NCBI GenBank assembly: GCA_002699025.1
Contig: PABA01000013.1
Coordinates: 1 to 64,000 of the forward strand
Reading direction: 5' to 3'
DNA length: 64,000 bases
DNA from: Sandaracinus sp.
Lineage (GTDB): Bacteria > Myxococcota_A > Polyangia > Polyangiales > Houyiibacteriaceae
This document shows, piece after piece, positions 8,109-16,283 of this stretch (its first letter is position 1; each line of letters begins with the position of its first letter). The position numbers and the translations under genes were made by a program. The notes under the pieces were generated by a model. It did not search any database. It was not told the DNA's origin and was given only the letters and a program-made list of their open reading frames with translations.

Positions 8109-9353
8109 TCAGAGCGCGAAGCCGATCCGCATGCCGAGCTCGAGCTGATCGTCGGAGGCCCCTCCGGCGACCCGCTCCGCGCCCGGCTCCGGATCGAAGG
8201 CCAGCACGAAGCGCGTCCAGCCCACGCGGAAGCCCAGGCGAAAGAGCCCGAAGGCGAGCTCCGCCCCGACGTGCCCGCCGACCCGGTAGCCGCGCCGCAC
8301 GGGGATTCCATCCTCGCCACCGATGGCGCCGACGCCGAGCAGCCAGCCGCCCGCGGCCCCGCCGACGAGGGCGAGGGGCGCGCCGAGCTGCACGCGCAGG
8401 GCGAGCCGGGCGAGGAGCGCGTCGTAGCGCACGTCCGGCACCTCGGCGCTCTGCATGCTGCCGCTGCCGTCGAGCGTCGGGCCGATCGAGACGCCGCGCC
8501 GGGACCAGCCGAGCGCGCCCTCGAGGGAGAGGCGTTCGCCGAGCGGGCCGCTGGCCAGGAGCGCGAGATCGAGCGCGCGCATCCGGGTGGGGAAGCGGAG
8601 CCCGTCGTCGCGGACCGAGTCGATCTCGAGCCCGTGGAGATAGCGCGCCTCGACGCCGAGGTGGCCGGCGGCGCCTTCGCGGCCGGCGAACGGGAAGCTG
8701 CGGGCGACGAAGCCGAAGGCGGGGGTCGGGCTCACGTCGTGCGCGCGGAGCTCGTCGAAGAGATCGTCGCCGTAGCGGAGCCGGCGGCTGAGCAGGCCCG
8801 CCTCGGCGGCGAGGGAGACGCGCGGACGGGCGGGGTCGATCGGCGCGCTCGGCGCCTCCTCGGACGCCTCGCTCTCCTCCTCCTCGCTGGCCGCGTCGGT
8901 CGGGGCGGGCGCGAGCGCCGGCGGCACCTCCTCGTCGAGGACGGGCTCCGGCTCGGGTCGCCCCGTCCGCAGCTGGCGCATGGCCTCGAGCGGCTCCACG
9001 AGCTGGTCGAGGACCTGCTCCACGGCGCGCTGCGCCCGGGCCGCGCGCCCCCGCAGCGTGAAGGGCGGCTCCTCGCCGACCGCGACGCGGAGCCGCACGA
9101 TGAAGCGGCTCCCGCGGCGGAGCGTGCGCCCGTCGATGCGGCCGACCTGTCGGGCCGCGTCCACGCCTTGCTCGCTCGGGACGGCGTCGAGACCGAAGGC
9201 CTCCACCTCCTCGGCGATGCGGGCGCGGAGCGCGCGGGCGGCGGGCCCGCGGAAGGTGTCGATGGCGACCTGCGGCTGGGCCGCCGCCGGGGCCGCGAAG
9301 AGCGCGCCGCATGCGAGGGCCGCGGCGAGAGCGAGCGTTCCGTGCGTGCGCAT
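8109..9353 (-). CDS. Secreted outer-membrane-like protein of unknown function
   Basis: A 414-residue exported protein starting with a clear signal peptide (hydrophobic stretch to about residue 26, ending AAPAAAQ). Residues 27-140 form a mixed domain (DTFRGPAARALRARIAEEVE...). An acidic Glu/Ser linker follows. The second half is an alternating, Gly/aromatic-rich beta region ending RIGFAL, like an outer-membrane beta-barrel. No family recognised. Its ATG overlaps the TGA of the upstream lipoprotein gene by one base (TGATG), so the two are probably translated together and may act in one envelope complex. Confidence 0.75.
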   Translation of the reverse strand: MRTHGTLALAAALACGALFAAPAAAQPQVAIDTFRGPAARALRARIAEEVEAFGLDAVPSEQGVDAARQVGRIDGRTLRRGSRFIVRLRVAVGEEPPFTLRGRAARAQRAVEQVLDQLVEPLEAMRQLRTGRPEPEPVLDEEVPPALAPAPTDAASEEEESEASEEAPSAPIDPARPRVSLAAEAGLLSRRLRYGDDLFDELRAHDVSPTPAFGFVARSFPFAGREGAAGHLGVEARYLHGLEIDSVRDDGLRFPTRMRALDLALLASGPLGERLSLEGALGWSRRGVSIGPTLDGSGSMQSAEVPDVRYDALLARLALRVQLGAPLALVGGAAGGWLLGVGAIGGEDGIPVRRGYRVGGHVGAELAFGLFRLGFRVGWTRFVLAFDPEPGAERVAGGASDDQLELGMRIGFAL

Positions 9354-9835
9354 CAGCGACCCCCCGTGACGTCGTCGATCCAGGACTGGATGCAGCCGAG
9401 CTGGGCGTCGTCGAGCGATGCGCCGAGGAAGGGCATGGGCTCCCCGCAGGTGGGCGTCGTCCCGTCGAGCTTCTCGACCAGGTAGTGGGTCCCGCCCGAG
9501 GACGAGACGTAGTCGAGGTCCGGCACGCAGGCGCCGTCTCCTTCGGCGGGCTCGTCGAGGAGCCTCTCGGCGAGGGAGAGCGCGCCGCCGGCGCTCAGGT
9601 CCGGGGGCGATCCGCCCTCGCCGTGGCAGACGGCATGCGCGCAGCCGAGGCCGCCCTCGTCCTCCGGCGCGAAGAGGGCGAGCACGTCCTCCTCGGTGCA
9701 GTCGACGCCGTCGTCGACCGGGGCGCCGCCGTCTCCCGGGCCCAGCCCGCGGGCGGCGCGGTGGGCGTCCGGATCGGCGAGGCCGGGTACGCAGGCGACG
9801 AGGAAGAGGAGGGGGAGCGAGAAGAGCTGCTTCAT
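9353..9835 (-). CDS. Lipoprotein with cytochrome-c-like CX4CH motif
   Basis: A 160-residue lipoprotein: MKQLFSLPLLFLVAC gives a type II signal with lipobox LVAC. Residues near 60-70 contain GCAHAVCHGEGG. This is a CX4CH arrangement resembling the atypical heme motifs of myxobacterial and planctomycete 'cytochrome-like' lipoproteins. A later Met (CGEPMPFLGASL) could be an axial ligand. Classical cytochromes use CXXCH, so heme binding is an inference. Other Cys residues (CTEEDV, CVPDL, CGEP, CIQSW) could form disulfides. First gene of a two-gene unit, coupled by TGATG to the beta-barrel-like gene. Confidence 0.75.
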   Translation of the reverse strand: MKQLFSLPLLFLVACVPGLADPDAHRAARGLGPGDGGAPVDDGVDCTEEDVLALFAPEDEGGLGCAHAVCHGEGGSPPDLSAGGALSLAERLLDEPAEGDGACVPDLDYVSSSGGTHYLVEKLDGTTPTCGEPMPFLGASLDDAQLGCIQSWIDDVTGGR

Positions 9836-10202
9836 GGGCCGGAGACCTCGGGGCGGGCGCGGAGGGGTCGCGCCCGCGCCTTCCGCCCCTGGGATGCGCG
9901 AGGGGGCCGAAGCGGGTCGCCTTTTCTTCCGGCGGGGCGTCGCCGAGCCGGGCGGAGGAGCGAGGGCGGGGGACATCGCCGCTACGTCTACGCAAGGCCC
10001 GCACCAAGCCCGCGCGCCGCGGCGAACGCCCCGCGGAGAGCCGGGCCACGCCCGCCGCGCGGGAAGACGAGTCCCCAGCCGGGCCCCATCCGTCGCCCAC
10101 GACGTTACAGTCGCCGCGACGCTGGTGTCGCGCGCGACGTCGCCGTCGCAGCACGGTCCGACCGGTGGAGCCCGCGCGCCGGAGCGGGTAGCATCGCCCC
10201 CG
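9836..10202. other. Divergent intergenic region, no gene
   Basis: This 367-bp stretch separates two divergent lipoprotein operons. It contains imperfect CGTCGCG/CGCGACG inverted motifs around 10085-10145 and the TAGCAT box just before 10203. No gene, terminator or dispersed repeat recognised. Confidence 0.6.
10189..10194 (+). promoter_or_regulatory. Candidate -10 hexamer TAGCAT for the C2-PDZ operon
   Basis: TAGCAT ends 8 nt before the ATG at 10203, leaving space for at most a nucleotide or two of 5' leader. Confidence 0.4.
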
Positions 10203-10973
10203 ATGAGGGGACTGGCTCTGGTGGCGCTGCTCGCGCTTCTCACCTCGCTCGGCGCATGCGTCCACCCGCGACGCTCCACGTCGCTCTCGCCCGTGCAGGA
10301 CGCGTCGAGCCTGAACCACCCGTCGAACGTCTGGCGCCTGCGCTTCACGAAGTTCATCGTCCCGCCGCGCCAGCGCGGCGGTCAGCCCTGGGACGACGAC
10401 GGCTCCACCGCCGACCCCTTCGTGCGCGTCTACCGGGGCGACCAGCTCCTCTTCGAGTCGGAGCCGGTGCGCAACGAGCTCCAGCCCGACCTCGAGGGCG
10501 TCGTCACCGAGAACCTCTACCTGCCGACCACGGACGAGCTCCGCATCGAGCTCTGGGACTCGGACCAGGTCCTCCCGGCGCCCATCGGCACCTGGCGCGG
10601 CCGCGGCCTCCCGCGCTCCGCGCTCCCCGGCGCCGACGCGAACCTCATGCTCGAGGGCAACGCCACCGTGGCCTTCCGCGTCGAGCCCCCCGAGGCCTTC
10701 CGCGGCACGGGCATCGAGCTCTACGAGGCGCGCGGCGGCGGACTGAAGGTGCTCGCCGTGATCGAGCGCTCGCCGGCCGGGCGCGCCGGCGTGGGCGTGG
10801 GCGACCTGATCCTCGAGATCGACGGCGAGCCGGTCTCGGACCTCGGGGAGGGCCGCGCGGCGAGCCAGCTCTCCATGGCGGGCTCGCGCGGGAGCCGGCT
10901 GCGGGTGCGGCACGAGAACGGCCAGGAAGAGGACGTCGAGCTCGACCGCGGCTACGTGTGGCCCACCCGGTGA
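10203..10973 (+). CDS. Lipoprotein with C2-like and PDZ domains
   Basis: A 256-residue lipoprotein with lipobox LGAC at residue 19. The middle (about 40-150) reads as a C2-type beta sandwich: TADPFVRVYRGDQLLFES and later LRIELWDSDQ match the Ca-loop strands of C2 domains. The C-terminal 85 residues form a PDZ domain (LKVLAVIERSPAGRAGVGVGDLILEIDGEPV). No protease domain is present, so it probably acts as an adaptor that binds protein C-termini in the periplasm. The stop overlaps the next start as GTGA, indicating an operon. Confidence 0.8.
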   Translation: MRGLALVALLALLTSLGACVHPRRSTSLSPVQDASSLNHPSNVWRLRFTKFIVPPRQRGGQPWDDDGSTADPFVRVYRGDQLLFESEPVRNELQPDLEGVVTENLYLPTTDELRIELWDSDQVLPAPIGTWRGRGLPRSALPGADANLMLEGNATVAFRVEPPEAFRGTGIELYEARGGGLKVLAVIERSPAGRAGVGVGDLILEIDGEPVSDLGEGRAASQLSMAGSRGSRLRVRHENGQEEDVELDRGYVWPTR

Positions 10974-11563
10974 GGACCCGCGCCCTCGCGGCGCTGACGT
11001 TCGCCGCGGTGCTGCTCGGGGCGACGCCGGCGCAGGCCGACGTGCAGTGGTCGGCGCGCTACGGCTTCGGCTTCGGGGCCGGGCAGTGGGGCGACGAGGG
11101 GGCGCAGCTCGGGCGCACCTTCCTCTGGGAGAACGTGCTGCGGGTCGAGGCGCTCTTCGGGGCGCCCGGGGACGAGCACGTGCGCATCGGGCCGGCGCTC
11201 GATCTGCGGACGGCGCGCTTCGACACGGCCGAGGCGGCGGGCGGGGTCTCGCTCCTGCTGCCGGTCTTCCGGGGCTACCCGATCGTGCTGACGGCGGCGG
11301 CCGGTTACGCGAAGCGGCGGGACCCGATGCCGGACGGGCCGATCTTCGTCGGGACCTTCGCCTGGGGCTACCGGAGCTACGACTTCCACGGCGCCTACGG
11401 GCTCGGCCTGCAGGTCTTCGTGACGAGCCGGGTGGCGCTCGACGACCCGGCGCGCTGGGAGATCACGGCGGGTATCGAGATCGATCTGGAGGCGATGATC
11501 GCGATCCCGGGCGCGTTCTTCGTGAGCCTCTTCCGGCGCGGCCCGCCGGACGAGCCCGAATGA
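10970..11563 (+). CDS. Secreted beta-rich protein, unknown function
   Basis: A 197-residue exported protein. The signal peptide runs to about residue 24 (LLGATPAQA) and is followed by DVQWSARYGFGFGAGQWGDEG. The mature part alternates Gly/Tyr/Phe-rich strands and resembles a small outer-membrane barrel, ending FFVSLFRRGPPDEPE. Family not recognised. The GTG start overlaps the TGA of the C2-PDZ gene (GTGA), so it is translationally coupled to it. Confidence 0.7.
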   Translation: MRTRALAALTFAAVLLGATPAQADVQWSARYGFGFGAGQWGDEGAQLGRTFLWENVLRVEALFGAPGDEHVRIGPALDLRTARFDTAEAAGGVSLLLPVFRGYPIVLTAAAGYAKRRDPMPDGPIFVGTFAWGYRSYDFHGAYGLGLQVFVTSRVALDDPARWEITAGIEIDLEAMIAIPGAFFVSLFRRGPPDEPE

Positions 11564-11670
11564 AGAAGGCCCCGCGGTTCACGCGCGTCGTTCCCGGGGA
11601 GGCCCGCGGGGGGCGGAGCGTAGGAGGACGTGGCGCCCGGCGATGCCCCCGGCCCATACTGCTCCCCTCG

Positions 11671-12840
11671 ATGCGCTTCCTCTTCGCCGCCCTGCTCCTC
11701 GCCGGATGCCTGCCCGACCTCGGCGGCTACGCGGTGGGCGAGCGCCGCGACGCCGGCCCACGCCCGGACGTCGGGCCGGGCGTGGACGGGGGCGGCGCGG
11801 GCGTCGACGGCGGCGGGGGCGGCGACGACTGCGCGCCCGCGCCCACCTGCGTCGGCGGATGCCCGCGCCCCTGGCTCCTCGCGACGGTCGAGGATCTCCC
11901 GGGCGGCGCCGAGTGCGGCGGGCGCGTGCTCCGCTGGTCGCTCGGGAGCCGCGAGGAGGCCTGCCTCTGCGGCGCGCTGGACGCCGCGGGGGACCTGCCG
12001 ACGCTGCCGCGCACGCTCGGCTTCGTGCCGCCGGAGACGGTGGTCGTCGCCGCCCAGGACGGCGTCGTGGCCATCGACGCGCGCGACGACTCGGTCGCCT
12101 GGGACAGCCCGGGGGTCGGCATGATGCCGCGCGACGTGTTCCCCATGGAGGATCTGGACGGGGGCCCGCTCGCGGCCATCGCCTGGTCGAACTCGGGCTT
12201 CGACGACATCCGCGTGGTCCACGCGCACGGCCGCGACTCGGGGCGGCTCGAGCACGAGTGGCAGACGAATGGGGGTGAGCTCCCGGTCGGGCTCGGCGTC
12301 GTCTCCATGAGCGCCTCGCCCTTCGACCCGCAGCACGTGCGCACGCTGAAGATCAACGGCGGCTGGGCGGCGGCCGACGCGGACCCCTACACGCGGACGC
12401 TCTTCGACGACCCCTACCACACGGTCTCGCGCGACGGCTTCTTCCTCCAGACGATCAGCGCCTTCCACTGGGACGGCACCTACCGGGTCGTCTGGACCGG
12501 CGAGCGCACGGACGTCTCGCCGCGCCGGAGCGAGGTCTACACCTACCGGAGCACGACCGTGCGCGTGGACAACCGGGTGCCGCTCGGCGACACCTGCGAC
12601 GAGGGGAGCGACGCCCTCCCCTACGACGCGACCTGCGAGTTCGTGCACGCCGTGCCGCACCCTCTCCACGACACGGACCTCTTCGCGATCTGCTCCTGGG
12701 CGAGCGGCGAGCGGCGCGTCCTGCGCATGGAGCACATCAGCCAGACCTGCCACGACCTGATCGAGCAGCGGGACGTCTTCGACTCGGCGCGCATCACGCG
12801 CCTCGCCATCGCCCTCGACGACTACTGGGACGCGCTCTGA
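11671..12840 (+). CDS. Large Cys-rich lipoprotein, unknown function
   Basis: A 389-residue lipoprotein: MRFLFAALLLAGC gives an ideal lipobox with Cys13. A low-complexity DAGPRPDVGPGVDGGG linker of the myxobacterial surface type follows. The globular part has about nine scattered cysteines, probably disulfides, and repeated strands reminiscent of a beta-propeller (VVVAAQDGVVAIDARDDSVAW). No known family. The ATG at 11671 is preferred over an upstream in-frame ATG at 11560, because only the downstream one gives a signal peptide. Confidence 0.7.
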   Translation: MRFLFAALLLAGCLPDLGGYAVGERRDAGPRPDVGPGVDGGGAGVDGGGGGDDCAPAPTCVGGCPRPWLLATVEDLPGGAECGGRVLRWSLGSREEACLCGALDAAGDLPTLPRTLGFVPPETVVVAAQDGVVAIDARDDSVAWDSPGVGMMPRDVFPMEDLDGGPLAAIAWSNSGFDDIRVVHAHGRDSGRLEHEWQTNGGELPVGLGVVSMSASPFDPQHVRTLKINGGWAAADADPYTRTLFDDPYHTVSRDGFFLQTISAFHWDGTYRVVWTGERTDVSPRRSEVYTYRSTTVRVDNRVPLGDTCDEGSDALPYDATCEFVHAVPHPLHDTDLFAICSWASGERRVLRMEHISQTCHDLIEQRDVFDSARITRLAIALDDYWDAL

Positions 12841-12912
12841 GGCCGGCGCGGCGCGGGGAGGGACGGTGGGAAGGGCGACGGCTGCGCGCCTCGTCTGCCT
12901 GAGCGCGAGAGC

Positions 12913-13100
12913 GCGGCGAACACGGACGCGCCGTACACGGACGCGGCGTACACGGACGCGCCGTACGCGGACGCGGCGAACGCGGACGCGGCGAACACGG
13001 ACGCGGCGAACACGGACGCGGTGAACACGAACGCGGTCAACACGGACGCGGTCAACACGGACGCGGTCAACACGGACGCGGCGAACACGGACGCGGCGCG
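12913..13100 (+). repeat. 15-nt tandem repeat (GCGGCGAACACGGAC)n
   Basis: About 12-13 units of a 15-nt sequence with small variants (GCGGTCAACACGGAC, GCGCCGTACACGGAC) fill most of the 305-bp gap 12841-13145. One frame would encode ANTDA-type pentapeptides, but this lacks the central hydrophobic residue of pentapeptide-repeat proteins and has no start signal. Confidence 0.85.
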
Positions 13101-13133
13101 CGATGTCTCCTCCCGCTCGGGCGCCTCCGGCCC

Positions 13134-13139
13134 TACGCT
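13134..13139 (+). promoter_or_regulatory. Candidate -10 hexamer TACGCT for the S41 protease gene
   Basis: TACGCT lies 6 nt before the GTG start at 13146, in the context CCCTACGCTCGCCCC. Very similar strings precede the starts at 27797 and 63002. Confidence 0.5.
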
Positions 13140-13145
13140 CGCCCC

Positions 13146-14585
13146 GTGACCCGGCCCTTCGAGCGGCGCTCGTACCGCCTCGCCCTGCTCGCCGCGCTCG
13201 GCCTCGCGCTCGGTTGCGGGCGCACCGTGCGGACCCGCTACGCCGAGCTGATCACGCCCGCGGCCGCCTGCCGCGCGGAGGCGCCGGGCCCACTGAGCCC
13301 GGAGGCCATGGCGGCGGACTTCGCCGTGCTCGAGCGCGTGCTGCGCCGGGGCTACGCCGGCTACCCGCTCGCCGCCGACGAGGCCGAGTGGGAGCGCGTG
13401 TTCGCCGAGGGGCGCGCCCGGCTCCCGGACGCGCCCCGGTCGGCCCTCGCGTTCCGGGACCTGCTCGCCGAGCACTTCCGCTTCCTCGACGACAACCACG
13501 TCGGCTTCTGGGTCTACGTGGACGGCGAGCGGCGCTGGCGCGGGACGAGCGGGCACGACCAGGCCTACGTGGCCGCGCTCCGGCTCGAGGAGGAGGGCGG
13601 CGCGCATCGGGCGCCCGACGGCGCCACGCTCGTGGGCTGCGAGGGGGTGGAGAGCGCGGAGCTCGTGCGGCCCGTGCTCGGGCCCGGGGCCTCCGTGGAG
13701 CTCCGCCCGCTCGTGCTCTCCCGGGAGCCCCTCGAGGCGCTCCGCTGCACCTTCGAGGCGGGCGGCGAAGAAGAGGTGCGCGCGCTCCCCGTGCGACGCG
13801 TCGACCTCGGTGCCGAGCGGAGCGCGCCCTTGCGGGTCGAGGAGGCGCCCTTCCCGTGGATCCGCCTCCGCACGCTGGTGATGAGCCAGGAGCCCGTGCT
13901 CGAGGAGTTCGTGGCGACCGCTGAGCGGGTGCGGGAGGCGCCGGTGGTCGTGCTGGACCTGCGGCGAACCGGGGGCGGGAGCGACCGCTTCGTGAACCGC
14001 TGGTTCGCGCAGCTCACGAGCCAGGATCTTCGCTACTGGGTGCGCGGGCGGCTCGAGAGCGAGGTCGTGCTGCAGGGCGCGCTGAGCTTCTGGGAGTGCG
14101 TGCGGGTCGCGCGGCCGACGCATGGCGACTCGTGGGTCGATCGGCGCATCGCGCGGGCGCATCGGGAGCTCGCGGAGGCGCGGGAGGAGCGGGGGCTCTT
14201 CTACGAGCTCGAGCCGAAGCCGACGCGGGTCTTCGGGCGGGCGCCGCGGCGCTTCGGGGGGCGGCTGCTCGTGGTGGTGGACCGGGGCTGCCAGTCGGCC
14301 TGCGAGACGGCCATCCTGCTCGCGCGGCAGGTCGAGGGGGCGGTGATCGTCGGCGAGAACACCGGCGGCGTGATGAAGGTCGGGGAGATGCGGCGGTACC
14401 GGCTGCCGCGGAGCCAGATCCACCTGACGCTGGGGCACCAGTCGCACACCGACCCGTTCGGCGCGTTCCGGGAGGGGCGCGGCTTCGTGCCGGACGTGTG
14501 GCTCGACGGGGAGGACCCGGAGGGCGACGTGCGAGCGGTCGCGGAGTGCCTGGCGCGGGACGACTGCCCGCTTCGCTTCCGCTGA
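13146..14585 (+). CDS. S41 family (C-terminal-processing type) serine peptidase
   Basis: A 479-residue exported peptidase. The N-terminus is a signal sequence ending LALGCGR, possibly a lipoprotein Cys although the lipobox is weak. A helical N-terminal region (residues 50-135) includes DDNHVGFWV, typical of S41 proteins. The catalytic core has LDLRRTGGGSDR followed by VVVDRGCQSACETAILLA; Ser384 in QSACE is the expected nucleophile. GENTGG closes the active-site fold. No PDZ domain is obvious. GTG at 13146 is the start. It likely cleaves envelope proteins; the substrate is unknown. Confidence 0.85.
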   Translation: MTRPFERRSYRLALLAALGLALGCGRTVRTRYAELITPAAACRAEAPGPLSPEAMAADFAVLERVLRRGYAGYPLAADEAEWERVFAEGRARLPDAPRSALAFRDLLAEHFRFLDDNHVGFWVYVDGERRWRGTSGHDQAYVAALRLEEEGGAHRAPDGATLVGCEGVESAELVRPVLGPGASVELRPLVLSREPLEALRCTFEAGGEEEVRALPVRRVDLGAERSAPLRVEEAPFPWIRLRTLVMSQEPVLEEFVATAERVREAPVVVLDLRRTGGGSDRFVNRWFAQLTSQDLRYWVRGRLESEVVLQGALSFWECVRVARPTHGDSWVDRRIARAHRELAEAREERGLFYELEPKPTRVFGRAPRRFGGRLLVVVDRGCQSACETAILLARQVEGAVIVGENTGGVMKVGEMRRYRLPRSQIHLTLGHQSHTDPFGAFREGRGFVPDVWLDGEDPEGDVRAVAECLARDDCPLRFR

Positions 14586-14599
14586 GCCGACCTGCTCGG

Positions 14600-14750
14600 C
14601 GGCCTGCGGCCGCGGGGGTCGGGGTTTCGTCGCCGATGGCGACGACCGGCCTTCGGCCGGGGGGATCGGGGAACTGGGGCCCGTCGGGCGTGTGAGCGGC
14701 GCGGTGCCCTCGTTCGGTCGCCGGGGCGGCTTGCGGCCGCGGGGAGATCG
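14600..14750. repeat. String of short hairpins (element C)
   Basis: Directly after the S41 stop come several mini-palindromes: GCGGCCTGCGGCCGC, TCGTCGCCGATGGCGACGA and CCGGCCTTCGGCCGG (a UUCG tetraloop if transcribed). Interspersed is GGGGTCGGGGTTTCGTCGCC. The same order, on the opposite strand, recurs at about 30365-30465. No gene is seen between 14586 and 15131. Confidence 0.65.
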
Positions 14751-14751
14751 A

Positions 14752-14960
14752 CGCGAGCGCGAGCGGAGCACGAGCGCCAGCGTGAGCACCAGTACGAGCG
14801 CGGACTTCAGCACCAGCGCGAGCCGGAGCACCCGCACCAGCGTGAGCACGACCCGGAGCACCAGCGCGAGCCGGAGCACCAGCGCCAGCGCAAGCACCAG
14901 CGCCAGCGCGAGCACCAGCGCCGGCGTGAGCATGAGCAGCAGCACAGCACCAGCACCAGC
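14752..14960 (+). repeat. Hexamer-type tandem repeat (AGCACC/AGCGCG/AGCCGG)n
   Basis: About 200 bp of AGCNNN hexamers. Reading frames open on both strands, but there is no start signal and no domain. Confidence 0.8.
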
Positions 14961-15131
14961 GGGGGCGCGAGCCGGAGCGGGGCGCGAGCCGGAGCGGGGT
15001 CCCGCGGGCCCCGTCCCCTCCCCCCGTGCCCGACGTGCCGAGCTCGACGACCTCGGGGGGCCGGCGGGCAGCAGCGAGAGCGGGGGGCGGTCGCGCCGTC
15101 CGCGCACGGCTGGAGCCGGGGGCTCGGGGGC

Positions 15132-16283
15132 TCAGGGGAGGTGGGCGGCTTCCCGTTCGGCTTCGCGGAGGAGGCGGAGCTCGTCCTGGAGGGCGCGGGC
15201 CGGGTCCTCGGGGGCGCCGAGCGCGTCCCCCTCGGCGACGCGGGCCGCGAGGGCGATGCTCGCGCGGGCGGCGGCGTCGGCGAGGGCGTCGATGCGGTGG
15301 ATGGCTTCGAGGAGGCGCTCCTCGAGGAGGGCGCGATCGACGGCGAGGCCGCGGGTTCGCCGGAGCCCCCGGCGCGCCTCGTGGGCGCGCGCGCGGGCCG
15401 CGCGGCCCTCGCGGACGAGGGCCTCGGCGTGCAGGGCCGTCGCCTCGTAGACGGGCCCGAGGCGGCGCGCCTCGCCGGCCAGCGTCTTCGCCGCGCGCCG
15501 GAGCCGGGCCAAGGCCCGCGCCTCGGGCCGGGCGCGGCGTCGGAGCAGGAGCGCCGAGAGCAGCGCCGCGAGCGCCCCCACCGCCAGCGGGCCCCAGGGC
15601 GGAGTCGGCTCGGGCGCGCGCCCAGGCGAGGCCGCCGCCCGGGCCGGCGCCGCGCGCTCCACCTCGAGCCGCCCGACCAGCGTGGGCTCGATGTCGCCCC
15701 GCGGCCGGAGGAAGCGGTGGGCGAGGCCCGTCAGGTCCACGCGGAGGCGCGTCGGCGCCGGGAAGCGCACGCGGTAGCGATGCGCCACGGGGTCGAGCGC
15801 GAGGAGCTCGGCGTCCGGCGGCAGGGGAACCAGGCGCGCCCCTGGCACGCCGCCGACCCGATCGAAGAGCGCGTCCATCTCGACGCCATCGAGCGTCGAC
15901 GTCACCGTCCCCGCGAGCACCACCTCGCCCTCGACCCGCGCGCCGTCGAGGGGCACCCGCTCGACCGGCTGAGCCGCCGCCGGCGCCGCCAGCAGAAGCG
16001 CGCCGAGCAGAAGCGCGCCGAACAGCCGTGCGCCGAGCCGCCGTTCGCCGAGCCGCCTTGCGCAGAGCCGCCGCGAGCCGACGCGCGACGGCGCGGCGAG
16101 CCGCTGCGAACCGAGCCGTCGTGCGCAGAGCCGCCGTGCGCAGAGCCGCCGCGAGCCGACGCGCGATGGCGCGGCGAGCCGCTGCGCACCGGGCCGCTGC
16201 GCACCGGGCCGCTGCGAACCGAGCCGCCTCGAACCGACCGACCGCGCCGCGGCGAGGCGCCGCGGAGGGCGCGTCGCCCTCAT
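15132..16283 (-). CDS. Membrane protein with repeat-expanded N-terminus, partner of vWA protein
   Basis: A 383-residue protein of unrecognised family. The first ~85 residues are an Arg/Leu/Ala/Ser repeat (RRLCARRLGSQRLAAPSRVG...). It runs straight into a normal signal peptide core (LFGALLLGALLLAAPAAAQ), so the repeat forms an abnormally long n-region. The mature part has a beta-rich domain to about residue 210, a membrane helix (LAVGALAALLSALLLRRR) and an Arg/Glu-rich coiled-coil tail. Its ATG overlaps the TGA of the upstream vWA gene (ATGA), so the proteins are made together and may interact. Confidence 0.7.
   Translation of the reverse strand: MRATRPPRRLAAARSVGSRRLGSQRPGAQRPGAQRLAAPSRVGSRRLCARRLCARRLGSQRLAAPSRVGSRRLCARRLGERRLGARLFGALLLGALLLAAPAAAQPVERVPLDGARVEGEVVLAGTVTSTLDGVEMDALFDRVGGVPGARLVPLPPDAELLALDPVAHRYRVRFPAPTRLRVDLTGLAHRFLRPRGDIEPTLVGRLEVERAAPARAAASPGRAPEPTPPWGPLAVGALAALLSALLLRRRARPEARALARLRRAAKTLAGEARRLGPVYEATALHAEALVREGRAARARAHEARRGLRRTRGLAVDRALLEERLLEAIHRIDALADAAARASIALAARVAEGDALGAPEDPARALQDELRLLREAEREAAHLP
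15985..16255 (-). repeat. 15-nt-period repeat inside the 5' end of a gene
   Basis: Units related to GCCGCCGTGCGCAGA with a 15-nt period, including a longer (~76 bp) duplicated block, make up codons ~10-95 of the gene starting at 16283. The period preserves the reading frame. Confidence 0.8.

Noticed and set aside
12913-13100. Pentapeptide-repeat protein (ANTDA units)
   Set aside because: Lacks the central Leu/Phe of the A(D/N)LXX pattern, has no start signal, and the sequence is a simple 15-nt satellite.
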